From an uncultured Oscillospiraceae bacterium (GTDB lineage: Bacteria > Bacillota > Clostridia > Oscillospirales > Oscillospiraceae), in assembly GCA_900762005.1 (NCBI GenBank), contig CAAFEV010000009.1:1-19414 (forward strand): a stretch of 19,414 nt of DNA, written 5' to 3'. The stretch's first letter is position 1. Every line of letters begins with the position of its first letter. Positions 13,400 to 19,414 of the stretch are shown here, piece after piece. Made by a program: the position numbers and the translations under genes. The notes under the pieces are model-generated. The model was not told the DNA's origin and made no database searches. It worked only from the letters and a program-made list of their open reading frames with translations.

Positions 13400-14999
13400 T
13401 TTTCAGCCGCAGGACACGCCGTATCAACCCTACCTGCCGACCAACGCTGAGCCGCCCGTAGTGCCTGCGCAGCCGCCTCGCAGAACAGCAGACCGCCGGG
13501 ATTTCACCTTTGCGCTGCTGCTTGCTGTGCTCAGTGTGCTCTGCGCCGATTCGTATCTCTGGGGCGGCGCGGGACTTGCCGCAGGCATATGCACCATCGC
13601 ACTCTTTGCCGTATCCGCAGGCTATCTGCTGCAAAAGCGCAAGGCTCTCACCTTTTACGGCTGCTTCTGCGCGGCAGCATATCTCGCCTGCGCCGCTTCG
13701 CTGTTTCTGACCGACAGCATTAAGCTTTTCACCATCGCGGCAATGTTTTTGCTGTCAACCGTTGCAATGCTGGAGCTGATGCAGCTGCGCAGCAGCCGCG
13801 ACGGCGGCTACCGCTGCATCGGGGATGTGTGTTATGCGCTCTTTGCTCTGACCTTCGGCAAGCTCTCCGGCACCTGCCGTGCCCTGTTTCGCGGGCAGGC
13901 GGACGGCGGCGCACCGCGTGGGCGCAGAGTCGGCGGTATTCTGTTGGGGCTGCTGATTTCCGTGCCGGTGCTGCTGGTGTTAATTCCGCTGCTGATGTCC
14001 TCGGATGCCGCCTTTTCGTCGATTGTCCGGCGGTTGAATACGCAATCCTTCTCCGAAATTTCAAGTGCCGTCCTTATCGGTGCGGCGGTATTTCTGTTGG
14101 TGTTCAGCCGTCTGTTCTCCCTGCCGGAGGCTTCGCGCAAGGCCGCCGCCGCACCGTCCGCGCAAGGCGTTTCCATCGGTATTCTGCTGTCCTTTCTGTC
14201 TGCAATTTCAGCGGTTTATCTGCTGTATCTGCTCTCACAGCTTGCGTATTTCTTCAATGCGTTTTCCGGTCTGCTGCCCAAAAGCTTCACCGTTGCGGAA
14301 TACGCCCGCCGGGGCTTTTTCGAAATGACGCTCATCTGCATTATCAATCTGGTAATTATTTTCATCATAAATTTAATCAGCCCGAAAAAAGGGGGCAGTG
14401 CCGTTCTCTCCGTGCGGCTGTTTTCCCTGTTTCTATGCGTATTTTCGCTGCTGCTGGCTGCGACAAGTGCTTCCAAAATTTTCCTCTATATCAACCGCTT
14501 CGGTATGACGCGGCTTCGCGTCTGCACACTGGTTTTCATTGTATTTCTCACCGTTTTGCTTTTTGCGGTCATATTGCGCCTCTTCCGCAAAAAGGTTCCC
14601 TATATGAAAATCGCCGTGTTTACTGCGACACTTCTGTTCCTTGGCTCCGTTTTCGGCAATGTAGACCGCGTTATCGCGGCATACAACGTCGGCAGCTACC
14701 AGTCCGGCAGGCTCAGCAGCATCGATATGGATACTCTTGCGGATTTGCATTCCAGCACCGCAGTGCCTTATCTGCTGGAGCTCACGGACGATGCCTCGCC
14801 GGAGGTTGCGCAGCGGGCAAGGGAGCTGCTGACCTTCCGCGCGGATACCCTGTTCAACATCACCGTGACGGAACGCACGGCGCAGATTACCGGCAATCGC
14901 GGCGACTGGCGCGCATGGAATCTCACAACCTCACAGGCAAGACAGCTTTTGCGCGAGCATTTTACGGCGTATTATCAGATCGAAATTCCGCAGCAATAG
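13386..14999 (+). CDS. DUF4173 family membrane protein
   Basis: A 537-residue protein with a Pro-rich cytoplasmic N-terminus (1-38), about eleven predicted hydrophobic helices to about residue 420, and a soluble C-terminal part (about 425-537). The segment LSQLAYFFNAFSGLLP, then FTVAEYARRGFFEM, is the diagnostic DUF4173 motif. The C-terminal part contains NVDRVIAAYNV, LSSIDMDTLADL and LTDDASPEVAQRARELL, reading like a small helical domain. The translation start uses AAGGAGG inside the end of the HTH gene. DUF4173 proteins often neighbour DUF2975-HTH pairs in Firmicutes; function is unknown, and the link to a signalling role is from context only. Confidence 0.88.
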   Translation: MEQSDFQPQDTPYQPYLPTNAEPPVVPAQPPRRTADRRDFTFALLLAVLSVLCADSYLWGGAGLAAGICTIALFAVSAGYLLQKRKALTFYGCFCAAAYLACAASLFLTDSIKLFTIAAMFLLSTVAMLELMQLRSSRDGGYRCIGDVCYALFALTFGKLSGTCRALFRGQADGGAPRGRRVGGILLGLLISVPVLLVLIPLLMSSDAAFSSIVRRLNTQSFSEISSAVLIGAAVFLLVFSRLFSLPEASRKAAAAPSAQGVSIGILLSFLSAISAVYLLYLLSQLAYFFNAFSGLLPKSFTVAEYARRGFFEMTLICIINLVIIFIINLISPKKGGSAVLSVRLFSLFLCVFSLLLAATSASKIFLYINRFGMTRLRVCTLVFIVFLTVLLFAVILRLFRKKVPYMKIAVFTATLLFLGSVFGNVDRVIAAYNVGSYQSGRLSSIDMDTLADLHSSTAVPYLLELTDDASPEVAQRARELLTFRADTLFNITVTERTAQITGNRGDWRAWNLTTSQARQLLREHFTAYYQIEIPQQ

Positions 15000-15045
15000 G
15001 GGGTTCCGTTTCCAAAGCATCTGAAACCGGCAGGGGGGCAACGGC

Positions 15046-15411
15046 ATGAGCCTTAAGGAACGCGCAATCAAGCTGACGCGGGACATTCCCGCCGTGCTTT
15101 TGGCGGCGAAGGACAAGGACACTCCCGTTCCTGCGAAAATCATCGCGGGCATTACGGTCGCCTACGCGCTCTCGCCGATTGATTTGATACCGGATTTCAT
15201 TCCGCTGCTCGGCTATCTGGACGACATCCTGCTGCTGCCTGCACTGATTTCCCTGACTGTCCGCCTGATTCCGAAGGACGTTTTGGAGAAGAACCGCGCA
15301 AAAGCCCTTGCGCTTCGCAGCGGCAGTCCGTCAAAAAAATGGTACTACGCCCTGCCCATTGTCCTGCTCTGGTTGCTGATAATCCGGCTGATTTTGCGGC
15401 TGTTCCTTTGA
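15046..15411 (+). CDS. DUF1232 family protein with C-terminal membrane helix
   Basis: A 121-residue protein. The core AYALSPIDLIPDFIPLLGYL, then DDILLLPALISL (40-71), is the DUF1232 signature, a short hydrophobic hairpin. A basic linker (83-98) leads to a strong membrane helix (WYYALPIVLLWLLIIRLILR, 99-118), suggesting membrane anchoring. It follows the DUF4173 gene by 46 bp with a GGGGGG-containing ribosome site and no terminator between, so it is probably the fourth gene of that operon. No function is established for the family. Confidence 0.9.
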   Translation: MSLKERAIKLTRDIPAVLLAAKDKDTPVPAKIIAGITVAYALSPIDLIPDFIPLLGYLDDILLLPALISLTVRLIPKDVLEKNRAKALALRSGSPSKKWYYALPIVLLWLLIIRLILRLFL

Positions 15412-15484
15412 ATAATTAGAAAACGTGTGATTTTTTGATTATCCTGAATGACCTTACCGCAGCGCATATTCCCGCGTCTTTTTA

Positions 15485-15513
15485 TTGAACAAATGCCGAA
15501 ATTGTGCTATACT
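15485..15513 (+). promoter_or_regulatory. Promoter of the thioesterase gene
   Basis: -35 TTGAAC (15485-15490), 17-bp spacer, -10 TATACT (15508-15513) with TGTGC (extended -10). Predicted start near 15520. No convincing terminator was seen for the preceding gene in 15412-15484, only AT-rich sequence. Confidence 0.7.
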
Positions 15514-15522
15514 GTTGTATAG
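15507..15522. promoter_or_regulatory. Palindrome over the thioesterase promoter -10
   Basis: CTATAC-TGTT-GTATAG is a perfect 6-bp inverted repeat with a 4-bp centre. Its left arm is the -10 hexamer and its right arm reaches the predicted transcription start, an ideal place for a repressor. No cognate regulator is identified. Confidence 0.4.
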
Positions 15523-15548
15523 AAAACGCAGAAAGGACATTTGACATC

Positions 15549-16034
15549 ATGAGCGAGCTTGCTGCCAAGACGCCGAAGGAATCCTGCGCCGAGCAGGTGC
15601 AAATTCTCACCCAGAGCACCATGAACGGCAACAACCGCCTGTTCGGCGGAAAGCTGATGGAATGGATTGACATCGTTGCCGCCGTTACTGCGCGGCGACA
15701 CGCAAACCGTAACGTTACCACCGCACTGGTCGATACACTGGAATTCCGCTCCCCTGCCAAGGCGAACGACCTGATTGTCCTCTTCGGCAAGATTGTCTAT
15801 GCCGGCAGAACCTCTATGGAAATCTGTGTAAAATCCTATGTGGAGCGGCTATCCGGCAAGCGCGAGCTGATTAACTCCGCCTATGTGGTGCTGGTGGCAA
15901 TCGACGAGGACGGCAACCCCTGCCCCGTGCCGCCGCTTATCCCCGAAACGTCGGAGGAATGTGCACAATACGAGGCAGCGAAGCACCGCCGCGAGACGCG
16001 AAAGCGTAAGCGGGAGGCTGCACAGGCAGAGTAA
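15549..16034 (+). CDS. Acyl-CoA thioesterase, hotdog fold (BACH/YciA type)
   Basis: A 161-residue cytosolic hydrolase that releases CoA from acyl-CoA. The hotdog signature MNGNNRLFGGKLMEWIDIVA (25-44) includes the active-site loop and long helix with D41, TALVDTLEFRSPAKANDLI (58-76) and GRTSMEICVKSYVE (86-99) give the second strand pair. The tail (146-161) is highly charged and basic. The start at MSELAAK is preceded by AAAGGA, spaced somewhat wide; 15 earlier in-frame codons overlap the promoter and were discarded. Chain-length preference cannot be read from sequence. The next gene follows after 15 bp, so they are probably cotranscribed. Confidence 0.9.
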   Translation: MSELAAKTPKESCAEQVQILTQSTMNGNNRLFGGKLMEWIDIVAAVTARRHANRNVTTALVDTLEFRSPAKANDLIVLFGKIVYAGRTSMEICVKSYVERLSGKRELINSAYVVLVAIDEDGNPCPVPPLIPETSEECAQYEAAKHRRETRKRKREAAQAE

Positions 16035-16049
16035 TCGGAGGTCTGTTTG

Positions 16050-16484
16050 ATGGAATGGCTGAACGGGTACGGCTTGCTGTTCATGCTTGCCGTGATGGTA
16101 CCGAATCTGATTTTTGCAATAACAAACAGGGACGGCTTTGAAAACAAACGGCAAAGCCGAGCGGTTGAGCTTCTTGAGCAAATCGGCAGGTTCGGCTGCT
16201 TCGGCTTTATGGTCATCAACGTGCCGGGAATCTGCTTCGGTTGGCGGTCGGAGACGGCGTTCGTGCTGTATTTAACGGTCGATGCCGTTTTGGTTTCGCT
16301 CTATTGCCTGATTTGGGCTGTGTTCTTCCGAAAGAGCAACGTCTTTCGCGCCCTCTCGCTCTCCGTTCTGCCATCTGTGCTCTTTTTGTTCAGCGGCGTT
16401 GCAAGCCGCTCTGTGCCGTTGCTGCTTTCCGCGCTGCTTTTTGCCCCCTGCCATATTTGGATTTCCTATCAAAACGCAAAATAG
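16050..16484 (+). CDS. Conserved membrane protein of unknown function
   Basis: A 144-residue protein with about five hydrophobic segments (6-25, 48-64, 70-93, 102-117, 121-140). Motifs such as VPNLIFAITNRDGFENK (17-33) and LLEQIGRFGCFGFM (41-54) look like a conserved Firmicutes membrane family I have seen only as hypothetical. GGAGGT lies 7 nt before the ATG; a TTG one codon upstream is possible but less likely. The TAG stop is followed in the same frame by a further open stretch to 16628 (see the next entry), so a former longer protein or a separate small ORF is conceivable. Confidence 0.82.
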   Translation: MEWLNGYGLLFMLAVMVPNLIFAITNRDGFENKRQSRAVELLEQIGRFGCFGFMVINVPGICFGWRSETAFVLYLTVDAVLVSLYCLIWAVFFRKSNVFRALSLSVLPSVLFLFSGVASRSVPLLLSALLFAPCHIWISYQNAK

Positions 16485-16628
16485 TCCCCGCTGTTCAAGC
16501 CAGGTAAGCCCGAGGAGGCACTGCACAATATGGCAGATTTGCCGGGCAAGAAACGGCAGCCCGCGCTCGCGGAGATTGGCGAATACATCGGCAATCCGCT
16601 GTATCGCGACGCCCCGGCACTGATTTAA
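16485..16628 (+). other. Open stretch in frame after the TAG stop: small ORF or gene remnant
   Basis: Immediately after the TAG at 16482-16484 the same frame stays open for 47 codons and contains MADLPGKKRQPALAEIGEY from an ATG at 16530, ending at TAA 16626-16628 (32 residues from that ATG). GAGGAGG lies 11 nt before the ATG, a plausible but distant ribosome site. The peptide looks like real protein sequence (GKKRQPALAEIGEYIGNPLY) rather than a shadow translation, and resembles the C-terminal end of some larger protein that I cannot name. Either a small gene, or the tail of a decayed gene. Confidence 0.35.
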
Positions 16629-16692
16629 ATACGCAGTGAGAGCACTCTGCGCACCGACAACCGTTCGAAAAAATAATTCGGGAGGTACCGCC

Positions 16693-17178
16693 ATGCAGAA
16701 CAGTGCATTGGTTATCATTGACATTCAGAACGACATTACCAAGAATTACAGGGAGATTATCGACAACATCAATCAGGCGATTGCCTGGGCTGCCGAGTTG
16801 GGCATTCCCGTGGTGTATATCCGTCACTACAACCTCTCGGACGGCACGCGCACCTTTAAGCCGGACACTCCCGGCGCGGAGCTTGTGCCCGAGCTGAATA
16901 TTATCTCCGATAATATTTTCATCAAGAGCAAGGGCAACGCGCTGACCAGCGAAGGCTTTGCCGATTTTATCCGCAAAAATGAAATCAGTGAGTTTTACAT
17001 CGCAGGGGCAGATGCGATTGCCTGCGTGAAATCGACCTGCTTTAATCTGCGTAAGGAAAACTACACCGTCAACGTCCTCTCCGACTGCATCACCAGCTAC
17101 GACAAGCGGAAGCTTGACGAAATGCTGCGCTATTATGAGAGCAAGGGTTGCAGACTCATCACCCTGCGTGACCTGTAA
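16693..17178 (+). CDS. Isochorismatase family cysteine hydrolase
   Basis: A 161-residue single-domain hydrolase of the isochorismatase/nicotinamidase fold. Catalytic triad by family alignment: D10 in VIIDIQNDI, a lysine in FIKSKGNAL (K78 or K80), and the nucleophile C111 in AGADAIACVKST, which sits after the expected cis-peptide region. Metal-binding histidines of true nicotinamidases are not evident, so nicotinamide is unlikely; substrates of this subgroup are mostly unknown. Start chosen because GGGAGGT is 6 nt upstream of the ATG; 19 earlier in-frame codons are non-coding in character. Followed by a good terminator, so it closes this transcript. No promoter was convincing in 16629-16690. 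Confidence 0.88.
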   Translation: MQNSALVIIDIQNDITKNYREIIDNINQAIAWAAELGIPVVYIRHYNLSDGTRTFKPDTPGAELVPELNIISDNIFIKSKGNALTSEGFADFIRKNEISEFYIAGADAIACVKSTCFNLRKENYTVNVLSDCITSYDKRKLDEMLRYYESKGCRLITLRDL

Positions 17179-17239
17179 AAGCAGCTGTACAGCATCGCCG
17201 CTTGGCACGGCGGTTTATATCCCGTAATTCATCCGAAAG

Positions 17240-17282
17240 CCCGTCTGTTTCGCTCCCGAAGGTGCAAAACAAACGGGTTTTT
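17240..17282 (+). terminator. Rho-independent terminator after the isochorismatase gene
   Basis: CCCGTCTGTTT (17240-17250) pairs with AAACAAACGGG (17267-17277) with one mismatch, followed by TTTTTGCGTTTT. The 17179-17331 stretch holds otherwise only a small CGCCG/CGGCG hairpin near 17200. Confidence 0.8.
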
Positions 17283-17331
17283 GCGTTTTATGCAAAAAAC
17301 ATTAAACAGAAAAAATAATTCCGTTTTCTTC

Positions 17332-17360
17332 TTGTTTGACATACAGTATAGTGATATACT
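17332..17360 (+). promoter_or_regulatory. Promoter of the 17386 gene
   Basis: TTGTTT (17332-17337), 17-bp spacer, TATACT (17355-17360) with TGA before it. A better -35 hexamer, TTGACA (17336-17341), is present but only 13 bp from the -10. Predicted start near 17367. Confidence 0.55.
17345..17360. promoter_or_regulatory. Candidate operator palindrome overlapping the -10
   Basis: AGTATA-GTGA-TATACT is a perfect 6-bp inverted repeat with a 4-bp centre; its right arm is the -10 hexamer. Such AT-rich palindromes are typical of GntR- or PadR-type repressor sites, but no regulator is encoded next to it. Confidence 0.4.
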
Positions 17361-17371
17361 AAGCATAGAAT

Positions 17372-17386
17372 TGGGGAGTTTCCCCA
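17372..17386 (+). promoter_or_regulatory. Hairpin enclosing the Shine-Dalgarno and touching the start codon
   Basis: TGGGGA-GTT-TCCCCA is a perfect 6-bp, GC-rich stem. The ribosome site GGGGAG (17373-17378) forms its left arm, and the last paired base is the A of the ATG at 17386, so the hairpin would block initiation at that codon unless opened. Confidence 0.5.
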
Positions 17387-17871
17387 TGCGGATAACCTAC
17401 ATAGAAAGCGTGATTGCGATGCCATTGGATAACGAGCATTTTTATAAGTCATTTTATCAGACCCTAGAGCGCAGCATCGCCGCGCTTCCGCAAACCGAGC
17501 GCGAAGCACTCTACCGCCCGTGCGCAGTCGCCTGTGTGCAAAGCTACGTTCTTAAGGAGCAGCAGCGGCAATTTGCCGAGTGCGGCGGCAATTTGGATTT
17601 GCAGTACGAAAGGTACGGCAGCTCTCCCTATTTCTTCGCGCAGATTATCGAACGCGGACACTGTTATGAGCTGGGGTATCCCGGCGGTGCGTGCCTGTGC
17701 CCGATGGTACAAAGCGGTATGGCAAACACAGCCGTGCATTGCGAATGCTCGCGGCAGAGTATGCTCTACGTCCTGCAAACGCTGCTGCCCCATAAGAAAA
17801 TCAAGGTCGAGCTGTTGCACAGCGTCCTTTCCGGCGCGCAGGAGTGCCGTTTCCGTGCCACGGTTGACTGA
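17386..17871 (+). CDS. Cys-containing protein of unknown function (V4R/ATC-hydrolase-like C-terminal pattern)
   Basis: A 161-residue soluble protein if started at MRITYIES; an alternative ATG at 17419 (MPLDNEHF, 150 residues) has no Shine-Dalgarno. The N-terminal part is helical (16-65). The C-terminal part carries GGACLCPMVQSG (100-111), HCECSRQSMLYVL (118-130) and a final ELLHSVLSGAQECRFRA (142-158). This C-x-CP, C-x-CS and ending C-x-F pattern recalls the 4-vinyl-reductase-like (V4R) and L-2-amino-thiazoline-4-carboxylate hydrolase-like families, where cysteines may bind a ligand or metal; I cannot place it firmly. It has its own promoter, a palindrome over the -10 and a hairpin over the ribosome site, so it looks regulated. 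Followed after 62 bp by a membrane protein gene. Confidence 0.75.
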   Translation: MRITYIESVIAMPLDNEHFYKSFYQTLERSIAALPQTEREALYRPCAVACVQSYVLKEQQRQFAECGGNLDLQYERYGSSPYFFAQIIERGHCYELGYPGGACLCPMVQSGMANTAVHCECSRQSMLYVLQTLLPHKKIKVELLHSVLSGAQECRFRATVD

Positions 17872-17933
17872 TTACCCAAAAAACAACTTTTTCCGTTTCT
17901 GTATCAAACGGCAATTTCATTCGGAGGTTTGAT

Positions 17934-18623
17934 ATGCAAACAAAAAAAGTGTTTCACCGTGAGACGGCGTACCTTCTCGGCATTTTGATTTTGGCGTTCA
18001 GCACAGCACTGATGGCGCGGGCGGATTTTGGCATTTCGATGATTGTCGCACCGGCGTATTTGCTGCATTTGAAGCTGTCGCAGTACTTTTCCTTTTTCAC
18101 CTTCGGCATGGCGGAGTATGTGTTTCAGGCGGTTGTGCTGCTCATTTTGACGCTGGTCATGCGCAGGTTCAAGCTCACCTATCTGTTTTCCTTTGTCACC
18201 GCCGTGTTTTACGGCTTCACGCTGGATTTGTGCATCTATCTGGTCGGTCTTTTCCCGTCTGACGCGATGGCGTGGCGGCTTGTCTTTTATGTTTTCGGCG
18301 TTCTGCTCGGCTCTTTGGGCGTGGCGTTTTTGTTCCGCACCTACTTCCCGCCTGAGGCATACGAGCTGTTTGTCAAAGAGGTTTCGGGCAAGCTGAATAA
18401 GCGCATCGACCGCGTAAAAACCGTCTACGACTGCACGAGCTGCCTGATTGGAATTGCGCTTTCGTTCGTCTTTTTCGGCTTCGGCCACTTTGAAGGCATC
18501 AAGCTCGGCACCGTGCTTTGCGCGGCGGTGAACGGCTTTCTGATAGGTCGCATCAGCCGCAGCTTCGATAAGCATCTGACCTTTTGCGATGCCTTACCCC
18601 TGCGCAGCTTTTTCGAGCGATAA
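17934..18623 (+). CDS. YczE/YitT-like integral membrane protein (DUF6198 type)
   Basis: A 229-residue protein with about five to six predicted helices (12-30, 35-48, 57-77, 82-106, 114-134, 167-182, 190-206). Features of the YczE/YyaS superfamily: an early ALMARADFGISMIVAP (25-40) and a late VKTVYDCTSCLIGIALS (161-177) with an aspartate in a helix, then GIKLGTVLCAAVNGFLIGRI. Transport role unknown. Start has CGGAGG 6 nt upstream. In the 62-bp gap before it, CCGTTT (17893-17898) and AAACGG (17906-17911) form a small inverted repeat without a T-run. The kinase gene follows after 20 bp, so these are probably cotranscribed. Confidence 0.82.
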   Translation: MQTKKVFHRETAYLLGILILAFSTALMARADFGISMIVAPAYLLHLKLSQYFSFFTFGMAEYVFQAVVLLILTLVMRRFKLTYLFSFVTAVFYGFTLDLCIYLVGLFPSDAMAWRLVFYVFGVLLGSLGVAFLFRTYFPPEAYELFVKEVSGKLNKRIDRVKTVYDCTSCLIGIALSFVFFGFGHFEGIKLGTVLCAAVNGFLIGRISRSFDKHLTFCDALPLRSFFER

Positions 18624-18643
18624 CGCCCATAAGGAAGTCGAAA

Positions 18644-19138
18644 ATGAAAAAGAAGCTTTACCTAATCGGCGGTACCATGGGTGTCGGCAAAACCACCGTC
18701 AGCCGCGAGCTGCAGGCACTGCTGCCGAGCTGTGTCTTTCTCGACGGTGACTGGTGCTGGGACGCACAGCCCTTTTGCGTAACGCCGGAGACAAAGCAAA
18801 TGGTGCTGGAAAACATCTGCTTTTTGCTCAATCGGTTTTTGCGCTGCTCGGCGTATGAAAACATCGTTTTTTGCTGGGTAATGCACGAGCAAAGCATCCT
18901 CGGCGCAATCCTCGGCAACCTCACGCTTACCGACTGCGAAGTCAAGACCGTCTCCTTGCTCTGCGAGCCGAAAACCCTGCAAGAGCGTCTGCAAAAGGAC
19001 ATTTGCGCAGGCGTCCGCTCTGCCGATGTGCTTTCGCGCAGTCTCGCCCACCTGCCGCTTTACGGCAAGCTCAACACGGTAAAAATCCACACAGACGGCA
19101 AAACTGCCCGACAAATTGCCGTCGAAATCACCCTGTAA
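18644..19138 (+). CDS. P-loop nucleotide/shikimate-kinase-like protein
   Basis: A 164-residue single-domain kinase. Walker A GGTMGVGKTTVS (9-20, K16 and T17), then FLDGDWCWD (32-40) whose D34 and D36 lie where shikimate/adenylate-type kinases bind their acceptor. The later segment CEPKTLQERLQKDICAG has arginine R124 or a neighbour in a LID-like position. Acceptor not identifiable; a nucleoside or antibiotic-modifying kinase are both possible. Start at MKKKLYLIGG is preceded by AAGGAAG 6-7 nt upstream; 20 upstream codons overlap the membrane protein gene and were dropped. Confidence 0.8.
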   Translation: MKKKLYLIGGTMGVGKTTVSRELQALLPSCVFLDGDWCWDAQPFCVTPETKQMVLENICFLLNRFLRCSAYENIVFCWVMHEQSILGAILGNLTLTDCEVKTVSLLCEPKTLQERLQKDICAGVRSADVLSRSLAHLPLYGKLNTVKIHTDGKTARQIAVEITL

Positions 19139-19179
19139 ATCGGAAACCGAAGGACGAATTGTGTAAAGGAGGTATCACA

Positions 19180-19414
19180 ATGGCAAATCCATGGCTGCTG
19201 ACCCCGCGCCAAAAAGAAGTTGACCGCTACCTGCGCTGTGCGGCGAATTATTTCGGTCACATCACGCCGCGTGCATTTCTTTCGCTGTTCAATCGGCACA
19301 ACAAGCCGAAGCTGCTCAAGGCAGAGCTGATGAAGTATCTGCGCAAGCTCAATCATCAGACTGACCGCAACTACGCCCTGTACGACAATGCAATTACCTC
19401 CCTGCGTGTCTCAA
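19180..19414 (+). CDS. Unrecognised protein, N-terminal 78 residues (cut by window end)
   Basis: An open frame from ATG at 19180 running off the right edge without a stop; AAGGAGG lies 7 nt upstream. The visible part starts MANPWLLTPRQKEVDRYLRC and is basic and helical (RAFLSLFNRHNKPKLLKAEL, MKYLRKLNHQTDRNYALYDN), with no membrane segment or signal peptide. It has no motif I recognise; a nucleic-acid-binding role would fit the charge, as a guess only. It starts 41 bp after the kinase stop. Confidence 0.7.
   Translation, partial: MANPWLLTPRQKEVDRYLRCAANYFGHITPRAFLSLFNRHNKPKLLKAELMKYLRKLNHQTDRNYALYDNAITSLRVS

Noticed and set aside
15000..15045. GTTTC/GAAAC pairing between the DUF4173 and DUF1232 genes
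   Set aside because: Only five base pairs and no T-run; the genes are taken as one operon.
13829..15049. 406-codon plus-strand open frame in another frame of the DUF4173 gene
   Set aside because: The DUF4173 frame has a ribosome site, membrane pattern and family motif; this one has none and is due to GC-rich codons.
17893..17911. CCGTTT-CTGTATC-AAACGG hairpin before the YczE-like gene
   Set aside because: Considered as a terminator of the preceding gene; the stem is only 6 bp and no T-run follows.
1..19414. CRISPR array, insertion sequence, integron or prophage
   Set aside because: No regularly spaced direct repeats, transposase, integrase or phage structural genes were seen.

Overview
The window looks like a chromosomal segment of a low-G+C-lineage Firmicute with a fairly high GC content (roughly mid-50s % by eye), most likely a gut clostridium of the Oscillospiraceae/Ruminococcaceae type. 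This is inferred from Bacillota-type gene families (a BceRS-BceAB-like module, DUF2975/XRE pair, DUF4173, YczE-like protein, U32 peptidase next to mltG), GGAGG-type Shine-Dalgarno sites before most start codons, and sigma-A-like promoters that often carry an extended -10 (TG-N before the hexamer). No species can be named from sequence alone.

Layout. (1) 1-5050, minus strand: a tRNA-Arg(ACG) with its own promoter and terminator, then a compact operon read right to left from a promoter at 5021-5049: WecG/TagA-type glycosyltransferase, thymidylate-kinase-like protein, DJ-1/PfpI protein, endolytic transglycosylase MltG and a U32 (TrhP-like) tRNA-modification protein. (2) 5051-6073, plus strand: a divergently transcribed, very cysteine-rich protein of unknown function, closed by a bidirectional hairpin terminator. 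(3) 6112-12581, minus strand: a six-gene cell-envelope stress/antimicrobial-peptide module. From its promoter at 12553-12581 it reads ABC-2 ATPase, ABC-2 permease, OmpR-type response regulator, intramembrane-sensing histidine kinase, and then, after a 136-bp gap with its own promoter and a BceR-type operator, a BceA-like ATPase and a BceB-like permease. Apart from that gap, every junction is a 4-bp ATGA overlap. (4) 12637-15411, plus strand: DUF2975 membrane protein, Cro-type HTH regulator, DUF4173 membrane protein and DUF1232 protein. (5) 15485-19414, plus strand: hotdog-fold acyl-CoA thioesterase, a conserved membrane protein, a cryptic ORF remnant, an isochorismatase-family hydrolase, a Cys-containing protein with a hairpin over its Shine-Dalgarno site, a YczE-like membrane protein, a P-loop kinase, and the start of an unrecognised protein cut by the window edge.

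How the genes fit together. Region 1 mixes cell-wall work (glycosyl transfer, glycan-strand termination) with nucleotide and tRNA metabolism. Region 3 is the most coherent system: the kinase has almost no extracellular loop and so probably relies on the BceAB-like transporter for sensing, while the regulator is predicted to bind the perfect TNACA-N4-TGTAA box upstream of bceAB. The unusual part is a second, ABC-2-type exporter fused at the head of the same operon. Region 4 looks like a self-regulated membrane module.

No CRISPR array, insertion sequence, prophage or rRNA was seen. There is no gene-free stretch longer than 300 bases.
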